A DNA stretch of 64,000 nt, from positions 1 to 64,000 of the forward strand of contig CAYWGC010000003.1 of assembly GCA_964457755.1 (NCBI GenBank). Direction: 5' to 3'. Shown piece by piece: positions 34,700 through 43,744 of this stretch (its first letter is position 1; each line of letters starts with the position of its first letter). Origin of the DNA: Tharpella sp964457755 (lineage in GTDB: Bacteria > Desulfobacterota > Anaeroferrophillalia > Anaeroferrophillales > Tharpellaceae). Made by a program: the position numbers and the translations under genes. Below the pieces are notes generated by a model. The model was not told the DNA's origin. It was given only the letters and a program-made list of their open reading frames with translations, and ran no database searches.

Positions 34700-35074
34700 A
34701 TGTCAAGAAAGCAACCCCTGATACTCATTGTTGAAGATGATGAACTCAATCGGAAACTTTTTCGGGAGATTTTGAGCCTTGATGAGATTGAGACCCTCGA
34801 AGCTGAGGATGCTGAACAAGGGCTCATCCTGGCCCGCCAGATGCGACCGGATCTGATTTTAATGGATATTCAGTTGCCGGGCATGGACGGCTTGGCGGCA
34901 ACCCGGCTACTCCGAGAGGATCAAGAGCTTAAAGATATTCGTATCATTGCCCTTTCCGCCCATGCCATGCAAAACGACATTGACGAAGCTCTGAAAGCGG
35001 GATGTAACGGCTACATCACCAAGCCTGTCGAAGTCGCCTCTTTTAACCAGAGAGTACTCGCATTCCTGGATTAA
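34700..35074 (+). CDS. Single-domain response regulator (DivK-like)
   Basis: 124 aa, one receiver domain: VEDDELNRKLFREIL, phospho-acceptor in LMDIQLPGMDG, switch Ser in ALSAHAM and TKPVE. A ribosome-binding site (aaaaggagc) lies before ATG 34700. With no output domain it likely shuttles phosphoryl groups or modulates kinases. It closely resembles REC1 of the upstream gene, so it may be its partner or a paralogue. Confidence 0.9.
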   Translation: MSRKQPLILIVEDDELNRKLFREILSLDEIETLEAEDAEQGLILARQMRPDLILMDIQLPGMDGLAATRLLREDQELKDIRIIALSAHAMQNDIDEALKAGCNGYITKPVEVASFNQRVLAFLD

Positions 35075-35126
35075 ACAAGTACCTTTCAATAAAAGAAAAA
35101 ACCATAAACTCCTGGGAGCGCAAAGA

Positions 35127-36029
35127 TTGCAAGCCGCCCATATCGATATTCAAAAAACCCTCTGCAATGGATGCGGAATCTGCGTCCGAGTCTGTCCGGC
35201 CCGAGCCTTCTCAATCGTCGCGGAAAAAGCTGAACTCAGCGGCAGTTGCTCCTTTGCCTGTGACCATTGTGCGGCAGCCTGCCCGGCAGTAGCGATCACG
35301 GTAACCTTCAAAGAACCCCGAGAGCCCTTCAGCTTCACAAGTTTCGTTGACAAAACCCCAACAAAACAATCCCCTGTCGAGATGCCCGGCATGCTCAACT
35401 TAATGCGGGCTCGACGCTCCTGCAGAGCCTACAAGGAACGCCCGCTGAAACGTGAGATTCTCGAAGATCTCGTTAAAATCGGCCTGACCGCGCCCTCCGG
35501 CACCAACAGCCAGAAATGGACTTTTACAATCATTAATTCGCGCGTAAAAGTGCTCTCCTTCGGCGAGATGATTGCGGCTTATTACCAAAAACTTAACCGA
35601 CTTTCGGAATCTCTATGGCTCCGCAAAGGTTTAAAGCTTTGCGGACGGCCGGAACTTGATACCTATTATCGGGAATATTATGAATCAATCAAGGAGGGGA
35701 TGATATCCTGGTATGAGAAAAAGGAGGATCGGCTCTTTCACGGGGCCCCCGCCGCGATCCTGGTCGGATCCCAGCCGGGGGCCAGCTGCCCTCAGGAAGA
35801 TGCGTTGTTGGCGACCCAGAATATGCTTCTGGGAGCCCAGGCCCTGGGCCTGGGCAGCTGCTTGATCGGCTTTGCCGTCGAAGCGCTGCGCCGGGACCGG
35901 AAAATCAAAGAGAGCTTAAAAATACCTGCCCATGAAAAGATCTATGCGGTCATCGCTTTAGGCTATCCCGCCATCACTTTCCCACGACCTGCCGGCCGCC
36001 GCAAGGCAGAGATCCGCTGGAGCAGCTGA
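35127..36029 (+). CDS. Ferredoxin-nitroreductase fusion protein
   Basis: 300 aa starting at TTG 35127 after gggagc. The N-terminal ferredoxin carries CNGCGICVRVCPARAF and a modified second cluster, CSFACDHCAAACPA. The nitroreductase domain begins near 90: MRARRSCRAYKERPL, TAPSGTNSQKWTF, GLGSCLIGFA. FMN-dependent reductases of this layout occur widely in anaerobes and receive electrons through the ferredoxin domain. The substrate is unknown. Confidence 0.9.
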   Translation: MQAAHIDIQKTLCNGCGICVRVCPARAFSIVAEKAELSGSCSFACDHCAAACPAVAITVTFKEPREPFSFTSFVDKTPTKQSPVEMPGMLNLMRARRSCRAYKERPLKREILEDLVKIGLTAPSGTNSQKWTFTIINSRVKVLSFGEMIAAYYQKLNRLSESLWLRKGLKLCGRPELDTYYREYYESIKEGMISWYEKKEDRLFHGAPAAILVGSQPGASCPQEDALLATQNMLLGAQALGLGSCLIGFAVEALRRDRKIKESLKIPAHEKIYAVIALGYPAITFPRPAGRRKAEIRWSS

Positions 36030-36082
36030 AAAAAGCAAAAAATCAATTGTCCAAAACTTGACGAATTCTCTTTAAAACATCC

Positions 36083-38014
36083 TCAAACCTGTTTTTTATC
36101 GTTTAAAATTTTAATGGCCGGCAGCAAGATTCTGACCGTGGTGCCGGTACCATCCTCGCTGTCAATGGTTAAGGCCCCGTAATGGGTGCGCATGATCCCC
36201 ACAGTTAAGGCCAGGCCCAAGCCGCGGCCGACAAATTTAGAGGTAAAAAAGGGTTCAAAGACCCGCTTGAGGTCAGTTTCACTAACCCCATGACCGCTGT
36301 CGCGGATCTGACAAAACGAGTACTCTCCATCCTCAAGCGGCTCAGCGAGATCCAAGGTCTGAAAAGGCAGAGGAAAAGAGTCGGCATGATAAAATTGGCG
36401 GCCGAAGCTTATCTCAAGCGTGCCAATATTTCCATCCATAGATTCAATGGCATTGGTGATAACCGTATCCAGCACCTCTTTTATCTGCTCATGATCCAAA
36501 TCACAACCGAGAGGTTCCGGCGGCGCTATAAATTTTAAAGCGATTGAGGACGGAAAGATATGTTTAAGTTCAGTGATACTCTCCCGAGCCAGGTCGGCAA
36601 GATTTTCGCGCCTGAACTTACAGATTTTCTGGCCCACATAAGTGAGCATCAGGGAGCCGGTCCGAGAGGCCCCAAGGGCTGACCGCAAAGCATTGGCGAT
36701 CATCTTCTGTTCGCCCGATCCGGCCATAAGAGTCATCTCGGCAAGTTCCAGATTGCCGATGACAGAGGTCATCGAATTATTAAATTTATGAGCAATCGCC
36801 CCGGCCATGGTTTTAAGACTATCATAACGTTTAAGCTCTTCCTGTATCCGAGCAGCCTCTAATTTATGCTGTTGCTGCTCTTTTTGCTCGGTAATATCTG
36901 TAGCCATCCCCAAACTGACCAAGCGGCCATCGGGCCATAAGATAGCCTGATCCCGAGATTGATACCAACGCTGGTTAATCGTACTTTGAAATTCCCAGAC
37001 ATAGGGCTCCTTCTGGGGCTCTCCGTGATCATCAAGAAGTTGCTCCCGGGGACAGAAACTGCAGGGCCCGCTCATCCCTTTCTGCAACACCTGCCAGCAG
37101 GGTTTACCCAAACCGGCCCCACCAAACATTTTTTCTCCGCCCCGATTCAAGAAAAGCATTTCATCACTCTTCATATCGATAACATAGACCAGAGCATCAA
37201 TCGAATTCATCAAGGTAATAAACAGTTCGCGCTCTTTAGCAGCCCGTTTGACCGGCTCATCATGAGCCGCGATCTGCCGGGAAAGCTTGACAAAAGCAAA
37301 ACCGATCCCGGCAAAACCCAGCAATAAAATAAGCCCATGCCATAAGATCGTTGTACGGTTGATACTCTCGGCAATCGCATACAAACCAGCCAGCGGCACC
37401 AGCACCCCAACCCCGCCCCGAATATCACCAACCTGGTAGCCCTCATGACACTTAAGACAGCCCGCAAGAGTTATTATGGGCCGCATCAAACGAGCATAGG
37501 ACTGACCCTCAACCATGGTCAAAGCCCGAGCTTCGACAGCTCCCTTCTCAAACGAGAGCAGGGCTTGGTGCTCCCAGAGATCGGGCGCATTTTCCGGCCG
37601 TAACGGTTTAAGACTGGTTATATGCCCTTGAATACCATAATTCTCTCCGAACATTTCGTTAAACTGGCGGATCATATAGGCCGGGTTCATTAAGGTAAGT
37701 TTTCGATTTTTGTCGGTGACGATATCTCGATCAGGAATATGAGCAAGATGGGGGTTGGGCGGGGTTTTTTCGGCAGGAGGCACGTAGACACCGCCATGAA
37801 CCGTCAACCATTGGCGGATAGATTGATCTTTGTTAAGATTGGCGACGGCGATATCGTAGCCGGTTTTTTCAGCACAATGCTTATGTTTAGTGTAGTGACT
37901 GATAAAAGAGAAACTGACAACCACGGCCCAGACCAAACCCAGTAACAGGCAATAACGCCGCAAAATCTGCTGCTGTTGCAAACCCGACTCGAGACTCGGT
38001 TCACGCATAGCCAT
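36083..38014 (-). CDS. Tll0287-type haem-motif sensor, PAS histidine kinase
   Basis: 643 aa. TM at ~20-42, then a periplasmic Tll0287-like (DUF3365) domain with the haem-attachment motif CLKCH near residue 190 followed by VGDIRGGVGV. A second TM (~225-245) leads to PAS (~265-370, with FLNRGGEKMFGG and a Cys pair CSFC). A divergent HisKA follows, whose acceptor lies in GAIAHKFNNSM. HATPase_c ends it (DSGHGVSETDL, GRGLGLALTVG). Likely a c-type haem-based redox or gas sensor. A fragment of its ATPase domain, or of a paralogue, is scarred into 25711-25769. Confidence 0.9.
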   Translation of the reverse strand: MAMREPSLESGLQQQQILRRYCLLLGLVWAVVVSFSFISHYTKHKHCAEKTGYDIAVANLNKDQSIRQWLTVHGGVYVPPAEKTPPNPHLAHIPDRDIVTDKNRKLTLMNPAYMIRQFNEMFGENYGIQGHITSLKPLRPENAPDLWEHQALLSFEKGAVEARALTMVEGQSYARLMRPIITLAGCLKCHEGYQVGDIRGGVGVLVPLAGLYAIAESINRTTILWHGLILLLGFAGIGFAFVKLSRQIAAHDEPVKRAAKERELFITLMNSIDALVYVIDMKSDEMLFLNRGGEKMFGGAGLGKPCWQVLQKGMSGPCSFCPREQLLDDHGEPQKEPYVWEFQSTINQRWYQSRDQAILWPDGRLVSLGMATDITEQKEQQQHKLEAARIQEELKRYDSLKTMAGAIAHKFNNSMTSVIGNLELAEMTLMAGSGEQKMIANALRSALGASRTGSLMLTYVGQKICKFRRENLADLARESITELKHIFPSSIALKFIAPPEPLGCDLDHEQIKEVLDTVITNAIESMDGNIGTLEISFGRQFYHADSFPLPFQTLDLAEPLEDGEYSFCQIRDSGHGVSETDLKRVFEPFFTSKFVGRGLGLALTVGIMRTHYGALTIDSEDGTGTTVRILLPAIKILNDKKQV

Positions 38015-38145
38015 CCCCCTCTAAATCTTAATAAGGCTTCTCTAAAAGAGAATAATCAGATCACTTGGCGCTGTCAAACTAAATCAATAAATGTAGCCCC
38101 ACTTAAAGTAAGTTAAAAGGTAACTGTTCAGCGTAATTTAAATTT

Positions 38146-38218
38146 AGCCACAGACACACACAGACTCACACGGACAAAAACTTTTCGGGTCTGTGTGTGT
38201 TCGTGTGGGTCTGTGGCT
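38146..38218. repeat. Imperfect cacagaca-type inverted repeat
   Basis: Thirty-base imperfect arms (38146-38175 and 38189-38218) begin agccacagac and end gtctgtggct, rich in ca/tg steps, with a 13-base loop. It lies between the convergent-side spacer of the kinase and the selenoprotein gene. It is related in style to 1764-1798. No T-run follows either arm. Confidence 0.7.
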
Positions 38219-38318
38219 GATAACACACGCTAAATATTCATTTTCATTCGTTGATTTAAAGTATAATCTCAAAACGCGCTGAATAGTTACAGTTAAAATT
38301 GATATCTCCTTGATAATT

Positions 38319-39551
38319 TCATGCTGCAAAGCGGTGTAGCTGGTTTCTCGGAACCAGAAGCAGCTTACCCAGAAGCTGCATCTCTTTGCTCTCCCCCTTG
38401 AGACTGATTTTGCGGATTTCATTGATCACCTTGGCGGCTGATGTCTGCCCCCAGAACCATTCCGCCAGACTCCGGCTGTCGGTCGGCTGGCCCGGCTGGG
38501 CTGAGACCGCGTCAAAATAAAACGCCTTAAGGTCCTCGGCCGCCATACGCAAGCCATCGGCAACTGAAATATTACCGATACCATCAGCAACAACTTCAAG
38601 CCTGACAAAAGCCGCAATAAATTCGGCAACCGCCTCCGGTGAAAGCCCTGAAACCCCTGCCGTAGTTTGCTTGTTTTTTGACAATGCCTGCTCATACCAA
38701 GTACTCATCTGAGCAAACTCCTCTAAAAACAACTCCAGTAAGAGCTCTTTCTCAGAGAGGTTCTCTTTTTTGGGACCGAAACTGACCGGACAGGCAATTT
38801 GCAGAACTGCTTGTGGCTGATCCTTCATGTCGGGAGCTTCTTCGCAAAAATCCTCGAGTACGGGCCCGTTTTCAGACTCTAAAAGCTTGAGTGCCTTTTT
38901 AAGGACAGAGGTTTGAAATTGAGGATTATTGGGCGCCCCAAAGGGTCGCCCAAGATCAAAGGGAACCCAGAGGGCCCGGGGCGGTTTTATCCTCTCAGTA
39001 TGCTCCCGAATAAGACTTATCTGAGTAGTTGGGATTCCCGCTTCCTCAATATAATGTCCCAGCCCGCCAACGGCGCGCGTACAGTGAGGTCAGACGGGAA
39101 CCAGGAGTACCGCATTAACGCCCTCCTTTTTCATGATTTCTGCAACATTTCTGGCCGTATCCTGCATCTGCTCAGGATCGGTTGCCCCCATGAATGAGTA
39201 GTGATAATCGGCAACGCTGCCAATGTCGCCATTTTCGGCAAGTTCCGTAAGGCGCTCCAGGGGAAAGACCAGATTATGATCCATCTGAAAGCCCGTGCGA
39301 TCAAAGTTTGTGGAAATATGGCTCATAACCAGATCCGCCGCTGGAGTCCCTTTGGGAATAAGCCGGTAATCGGCGGCACCAATCCCAAAAGGACGGTCAG
39401 AACTAAGGTGTAGACCGGCGGTCGAGATCAAGGCCACTTTTCTTTCACAAAGCGGGGGACCGGCCACAAAAGGGGCCGTCGCAAAACCTTTACACGGCAG
39501 GGAGAGCAAATGATTCCTCTCTTCTTCTGAATATTTATCAAGACGGGCCAT
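38319..39551 (-). CDS. Selenoprotein of the glycine/betaine/sarcosine/D-proline reductase B family (in-frame UGA)
   Basis: 410 residues if the TGA at 39090-39092 is read as selenocysteine. Upstream of it are 153 residues from an ATG with a good AAGGAG site: DLVMSHISTNFDRTGFQMD, VADYHYSFMGATDP, ending VNAVLLVPV. Downstream the frame stays open: U-PHC-TRAVGGLGHYIEEAGIPTT and a further ~240 residues to 38319. The UxxC motif sits exactly where PrdB/GrdB-like family members carry Sec (VPVUPxC). A stem-loop follows the UGA. The protein is presumably a thiol/selenol redox enzyme; the substrate is unknown. A TetR gene lies 49 bp upstream on the same strand. Confidence 0.88.
39044..39092 (-). promoter_or_regulatory. 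Candidate bacterial SECIS element
   Basis: Just after UGA, CCUCA (39085-39089) can pair with UGAGG (39044-39048). Inside, GCGCGCC (39072-39078) and GGCGGGC (39062-39068) close a GUU loop, with one G-G mismatch. The loop begins 19 bases after UGA with G first, consistent with the known spacing and loop rule for bacterial SECIS hairpins read by SelB. Confidence 0.6.
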
Positions 39552-39600
39552 GGGTTTCTCCTTATAAAGTTAATTCAATCGTAAAATTAAAGTCATTAAA

Positions 39601-40194
39601 TCAGTTGCTAAGCGCCAAAATCGAGCGCAGTGAATAAAGGCTGTTTTTGAGGTCGTTTTCATCCTTAGTAACTTTTGCCATCATGATACCGCCTTCAATC
39701 ACCGCAACCATATGATTAGCAAGGATTTCTGCTTCCATCTCGATTTTGAGTTCACCGGCGGCCTTTGCCTGGGATAAAACCTCGGCAATAGCGCTCTTCC
39801 AGTTACCAAAAATATCGGCAATTTTACTCGCAAAAAGGGGATTGTTGTCACCCATTTCAAGGGCTGAATTGCCAATCATGCAACCCCCGACAAAGTTCAT
39901 GCTTTTATGCCTTATAAAAACCGCATCAAGATAATTTGCAATTTTCTGCATCGGGGTCTGCCCGTGCAAAGAATCATCAACAAAAGTTGCTGATTCAGCC
40001 TTGACCTCTTCAAGGAAAGCAATCCCAATCGCCTCTTTATTCGGAAAATGAAAATAGAGATTACCTTTTTTAACGCCGGTAGCCTTTATAATATCACTGA
40101 TACTTGTGCCCTTAAACCCTTTTTCATGGATAAGGGTTGTCGTCTCCCGGATCACCCGAGCTCTAGTAATTTGACCTTTTGTTACAGCTTCCAT
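39601..40194 (-). CDS. TetR-family transcriptional regulator
   Basis: 197 aa from ATG 40194, preferred because GGGAGGG precedes it on this strand. N-terminal helix-turn-helix: TTLIHEKGFKGTSISDIIKATGVKKGNLYFHFPNKEAIG. The ligand-binding part resembles the TetR_C class that includes AcrR/YcdC-like proteins, with SMNFVGGCMIGN. It is upstream of the selenoprotein gene, 49 bp apart and co-oriented, and probably controls that operon. Confidence 0.9.
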   Translation of the reverse strand: MEAVTKGQITRARVIRETTTLIHEKGFKGTSISDIIKATGVKKGNLYFHFPNKEAIGIAFLEEVKAESATFVDDSLHGQTPMQKIANYLDAVFIRHKSMNFVGGCMIGNSALEMGDNNPLFASKIADIFGNWKSAIAEVLSQAKAAGELKIEMEAEILANHMVAVIEGGIMMAKVTKDENDLKNSLYSLRSILALSN

Positions 40195-40297
40195 ACGCCC
40201 TCCCTTACAAAAAACCAACCATTCGGTACATTTCTTAACAGAAACAGCTCAAATTGTCAAGTAATACGGTGGACCCAATTACAAAAAGAAAAGAAAA

Positions 40298-40358
40298 GGG
40301 TCAGTTCTTGACTTTACACAGCGTCTCAAGGGAGATGTGTAAAGTCAAGAACTGACCC
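40298..40358. repeat. REP-like long palindrome, copy 2
   Basis: Perfect 23-base arms at 40298-40320 and 40336-40358 with a 15-base loop. The arms are the same sequence as in 18167-18233 but the loops differ. It sits between the TetR gene and serA, near the 3' end of serA on the minus strand. Confidence 0.87.
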
Positions 40359-40404
40359 CGATAGTTCCTTTGTTTCCCGCAAAGAAAGGTAAAACAAAAT
40401 CAGA

Positions 40405-42027
40405 TCATAAACTTACAACCTTGGCTTCGAGGAGGCCGTCGACCTTGAGCAGATCGTCGAGAACTTCCTGAGTAATCTGATTGTCAACAGAGACAAAAGA
40501 GACTGCTTTGCCCCCCTTAATCCGCGAGAGATTAAATCCGGCGATATTGACTTTATGATTACCGAGCACGGTGCCGACCCCGCCAACAATTCCCGGTTTA
40601 TCAACATTTTTAAAGTAGAGATAGGTGCCCGCTGAGATCATCTCAAGCCGAAACTGATCGAGCATCAGGATACGGCCCTGATCATCTGAAAAGACGGTTC
40701 CGGCAACCATCATCTCCTCAAGATCGGTTTTAATCTTGACGACAAAAAGGTCGTTCATATTATCGAAACTGCTATTTTTTGATTCATAAACCGCCAGATT
40801 ACGATCCCGAGCCAGATAAGGTGCATTGATAAAGGAGACCGTCTCCGGGACACTACGATCCATGAATCCTTTGAGAGCGGCACTGGTGAAGGGCTGAAAA
40901 TTAAAGGGTGAATCAAAAATGCGCTCACCAAAGTCATCAATAAATTTTGCCCCCACCATAATCATCTCGATACGTTCCGGGCGACCGTTAACAACCTGGG
41001 CCGCCAGCCGCCCCATCGCTTCTGCAAGATCAAAATAGGCGCGCATCTCAGACGGCAACTGAGATCTCATGTAGGGGATATTGACAGCATTCTCATAGGA
41101 TCGGTCGTTGAGAGCATTAACCACCTGTTCGGCGATAATGACAGCCACCCCCTTCTGCCCTTCGGCCGTATTAGCGCCAAGATGAGGGGTTACGAAAACA
41201 TTGTCCAGCTCAAGTAAAGGATCCTCACCGAGCGGCTCGCGGCTGAAAACATCGACACCGGCAGCAAAGATTTTTCCGCTTTTCACAGCTTCATAAAGAG
41301 CATGTTCATTGACAATACCACCCCGAGCACAATTGATCAGGACCACACCATCCTTCATACGTGAAATCTCTGCGGCCCTAACCATATCAGTGGTCTCATC
41401 GGTAAGCGGGGTGTGAAAAGTAATAACATCACTGAGCTCATACAACTCCTCCAGACTCTCGCACAAACGCACCCCTTGGGCTTCAGCTTTGACCTTTTTG
41501 ACATAAGGATCATAAGCGATCACTTTCATGCCGAAACTCTTGGTTCGGGCCGCGACATTACCGCCAATACGCCCGAGCCCAACAATCCCTAAAGTCTTGC
41601 CATAGAGCTGAATCCCCATATATTTTTTACGATTCCACTCTTGGTTTTTCAAAGAGTTATTGGCGGCCGGAATTTTGCGACAAGCCGAGAGCATCATCCC
41701 AATCGTCAGCTCAGTCGCGGCAATCGTATTACCAGTCGGGGCATTCATAACAATTATCCCCTTGATACTGGCCGCCTCAATATCAACATTATCAAGGCCC
41801 ACCCCGGCCCGGCCAATAATCTTCAGCCGCCCCGGATTTTCAATAAGATCTGCGGTGATAGTGGTACCGCTGCGCGTAACAATTGCATCATAATCACCAA
41901 TTATCTTTTTCAAATCTTGATTGTCAATGCCAACCTTGATATCGACGGCAATGGCGCTGTCCGCCTCAAGGATTGCGACCCCATCGGGATCGAGATTGTC
42001 GGTGATTAAAACTTTGAAACGTGCCAT
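40405..42027 (-). CDS. serA: D-3-phosphoglycerate dehydrogenase
   Basis: 540 aa, the long type-1 form (about 525-530 aa in many bacteria). The NAD-binding motif GIVGLGRIGG is near residue 145, with RAGVGLDNVD, ARGGIVNE and the catalytic FVTPHLGANT His near 280. An intervening domain follows, then a C-terminal ACT domain (PGIVGGVGTVLGNHKVNIAGFNL). It oxidises 3-phosphoglycerate in the first step of serine synthesis, and the ACT domain suggests serine feedback. Confidence 0.96.
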   Translation of the reverse strand: MARFKVLITDNLDPDGVAILEADSAIAVDIKVGIDNQDLKKIIGDYDAIVTRSGTTITADLIENPGRLKIIGRAGVGLDNVDIEAASIKGIIVMNAPTGNTIAATELTIGMMLSACRKIPAANNSLKNQEWNRKKYMGIQLYGKTLGIVGLGRIGGNVAARTKSFGMKVIAYDPYVKKVKAEAQGVRLCESLEELYELSDVITFHTPLTDETTDMVRAAEISRMKDGVVLINCARGGIVNEHALYEAVKSGKIFAAGVDVFSREPLGEDPLLELDNVFVTPHLGANTAEGQKGVAVIIAEQVVNALNDRSYENAVNIPYMRSQLPSEMRAYFDLAEAMGRLAAQVVNGRPERIEMIMVGAKFIDDFGERIFDSPFNFQPFTSAALKGFMDRSVPETVSFINAPYLARDRNLAVYESKNSSFDNMNDLFVVKIKTDLEEMMVAGTVFSDDQGRILMLDQFRLEMISAGTYLYFKNVDKPGIVGGVGTVLGNHKVNIAGFNLSRIKGGKAVSFVSVDNQITQEVLDDLLKVDGLLEAKVVSL

Positions 42028-42246
42028 GACTGAGACCTCACTTAAGTTGAAAGTTGACCGTTTAAAATTTCTGAATCAAGTAAAACCAACAAGAACCTCG
42101 CAACTATCAGACCGTGAAAAAAAGGGCAAGCTTATATTTAAGGGGGGAAACCTTAAAAAGCTTGACGGTATATAGACAACCTGTTAATGCGAGTGCCTTA
42201 AATCGTAATATCAGCACCCAATCATTTCTGCCTAAAGGAGACCGTT

Positions 42247-43413
42247 ATGAGAAAGATTTCGACCTTGATTCTGGCTCTAATTTTCAGCTTTATGATGTTA
42301 GGTAGCGGCCTCACTGCTGAAACCATTAAAATTGGTTTTAATATCCCCTTGACCGGCGAGATTCCAAAGGTTGGCGAATCCTCAAAATTTGCCGCTGAGA
42401 TGCTTAAAGCTGACATCAACGGCCAGGGCGGCTTACAGGTCGGTGACAAAAAATATGAGCTCGAGTTCGTCTATGAAGATAATGAATCTAAAGCCGAATC
42501 TGCGGTAGCCGTCGCCCAGAAGTTGATCGACCGCAATAAAGTCTTAGCCATCATCGGCCCCAACTCGAGCAAACAGGCGGTTCCGGCTGGTGAGATCTGC
42601 GATTTGAATCAAACTGTCATGGTTTCACCCTGGTCGACCAACCCCGATACCACCATGGATCGCCCCTTCGTCTTTCGGGCTGCCTTTTTAGACCCCTTTC
42701 AAGGTCCGGTTGCCGTCGATTTCGCGATGGAACAGTTTAAAGCCAAAACCGCGGCCGTCCTCTACGCTCTGGCCAACGACTACAGTAAAGGTCTGGCTGA
42801 AATTTTCAAAGCTGACTTTGAAAAGAAAAACGGCAGCAGCTCAGTTGTCGGTTTTGAAAGTTATGGTGACAAAGATCAAGATTTCAGTGCTCAGTTGACC
42901 AAGATTATTGCCGCTAAGCCCGATTTCATCTTCTTGCCCAACAACTACAATGAAGTTGCCTTAACTGTTAAACAGGCCCATGACCTAGGTTGGAAAGGCC
43001 CGTTTATGGGCTCTGATGCCTGGGGTTCTGCCGAACTTATGACTCTGTGCGGCGACGACTGTATTGGTAGCTTCTTCTCCACCCATTACGCTGCCGCTGG
43101 CGCCCAGGGTGCAACCAAAGAGTTCATCGACCGCTACAGCGCTAAATATGGCTATGTCCCGGATGACGTTGCAGCCCTGACCTGGGATGCCACCCGTCTG
43201 GTTCTGCAAGCCATCCAGGAAAATGGTAACCTGAGCGGCAAATTGCGAGCTGATCGTAAAGCTATTCGTGCAGCCATGGGCAACATCAAAAGTTTTGCCG
43301 GGATTACCGGCAGCATGAAACTCGACGAACAGGGCGATCCCATCAAATGTGCCATAGTTGTTCGCATCAATGAAAAAGGCGAATTTGTTTTCACCAAATC
43401 GGTCTGCCCCTGA
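42247..43413 (+). CDS. livK: Branched-chain amino-acid ABC transporter, substrate-binding protein
   Basis: 388 aa; aaaggaga site before the ATG. Signal peptide (ISTLILALIFSFMMLGSGLTA). The type-1 periplasmic binding fold begins IKIGFNIPLTGEIPKVGESS and continues with GGLQVGDKKYELEFVYEDNE, IGPNSSKQAVPAG and FMGSDAWGS. It captures leucine/isoleucine/valine or a related amino acid in the periplasm for LivHMGF. A 393-bp spacer carrying a structured repeat separates it from livH, so its expression may be uncoupled from the permease genes. Confidence 0.93.
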   Translation: MRKISTLILALIFSFMMLGSGLTAETIKIGFNIPLTGEIPKVGESSKFAAEMLKADINGQGGLQVGDKKYELEFVYEDNESKAESAVAVAQKLIDRNKVLAIIGPNSSKQAVPAGEICDLNQTVMVSPWSTNPDTTMDRPFVFRAAFLDPFQGPVAVDFAMEQFKAKTAAVLYALANDYSKGLAEIFKADFEKKNGSSSVVGFESYGDKDQDFSAQLTKIIAAKPDFIFLPNNYNEVALTVKQAHDLGWKGPFMGSDAWGSAELMTLCGDDCIGSFFSTHYAAAGAQGATKEFIDRYSAKYGYVPDDVAALTWDATRLVLQAIQENGNLSGKLRADRKAIRAAMGNIKSFAGITGSMKLDEQGDPIKCAIVVRINEKGEFVFTKSVCP

Positions 43414-43628
43414 TTTATGGTCCAGCCACCTCGATGTGGGAACAGACCTTCAGTTTGCGCCCGAGCGGAGCAAAGAAGTGCCCTTGGGATATCCCCGTCG
43501 AGCGCCAGGCGAAGCGAAACTCACTCATTTTCTCTGTGGGTTAAGCGCCAATCACAACAAAGCCGAATATTTACCATTCAACGTAAATATTTGGCTACGT
43601 TCTCTTAAAGTCATAGAGGATGGTTGGG
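43414..43628. other. Spacer inside the liv operon
   Basis: No protein-coding gene supported. The part 43452-43522 has complementary-looking ends (agtttgcgcccgagcgg versus gcgaagcgaaact) around ttgggatatcccc, so it may fold. Further on, tatttaccattcaacgtaaata (43568-43589) is a short inverted repeat. It could hold a processing or attenuation site, or another decayed repeat. Confidence 0.35.
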
Positions 43629-43744
43629 GATTTTGCTTCACCCTCACAACGGGGTCACACCACAAGGGTGCTAGCTCGCTAAGCTCACAGCGAAGCCTGG
43701 GGTACTGACGCACCTTTTACCAACAATAACCCCAATCCCGGCAG
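43629..43744. repeat. ~120-bp nested-palindrome repeat, copy 3
   Basis: Third copy of the element at 16730 and 19480, the most diverged (ccaacaataaccccaatccc for ccagcaatgaccccaatccc). It keeps the tcgct/agcga core stem and the cacaacggggtcacac block. It lies between livK and livH, so if transcribed it would form part of the operon mRNA. Confidence 0.75.

Noticed and set aside
39090..39092. Stop codon or frameshift explanation for two adjacent hypothetical proteins
   Set aside because: The frame is unchanged across the TGA, the residues fit a known Sec position (UxxC), and a hairpin follows, so selenocysteine is the better explanation.
38913..39197. Plus-strand ORF across the selenoprotein gene
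   Set aside because: Shadow of the Sec-containing reading frame; no motif or ribosome-binding site.
43414..43628. Short plus-strand ORFs after livK
   Set aside because: No start signals or recognisable domains; the region reads as structured spacer.
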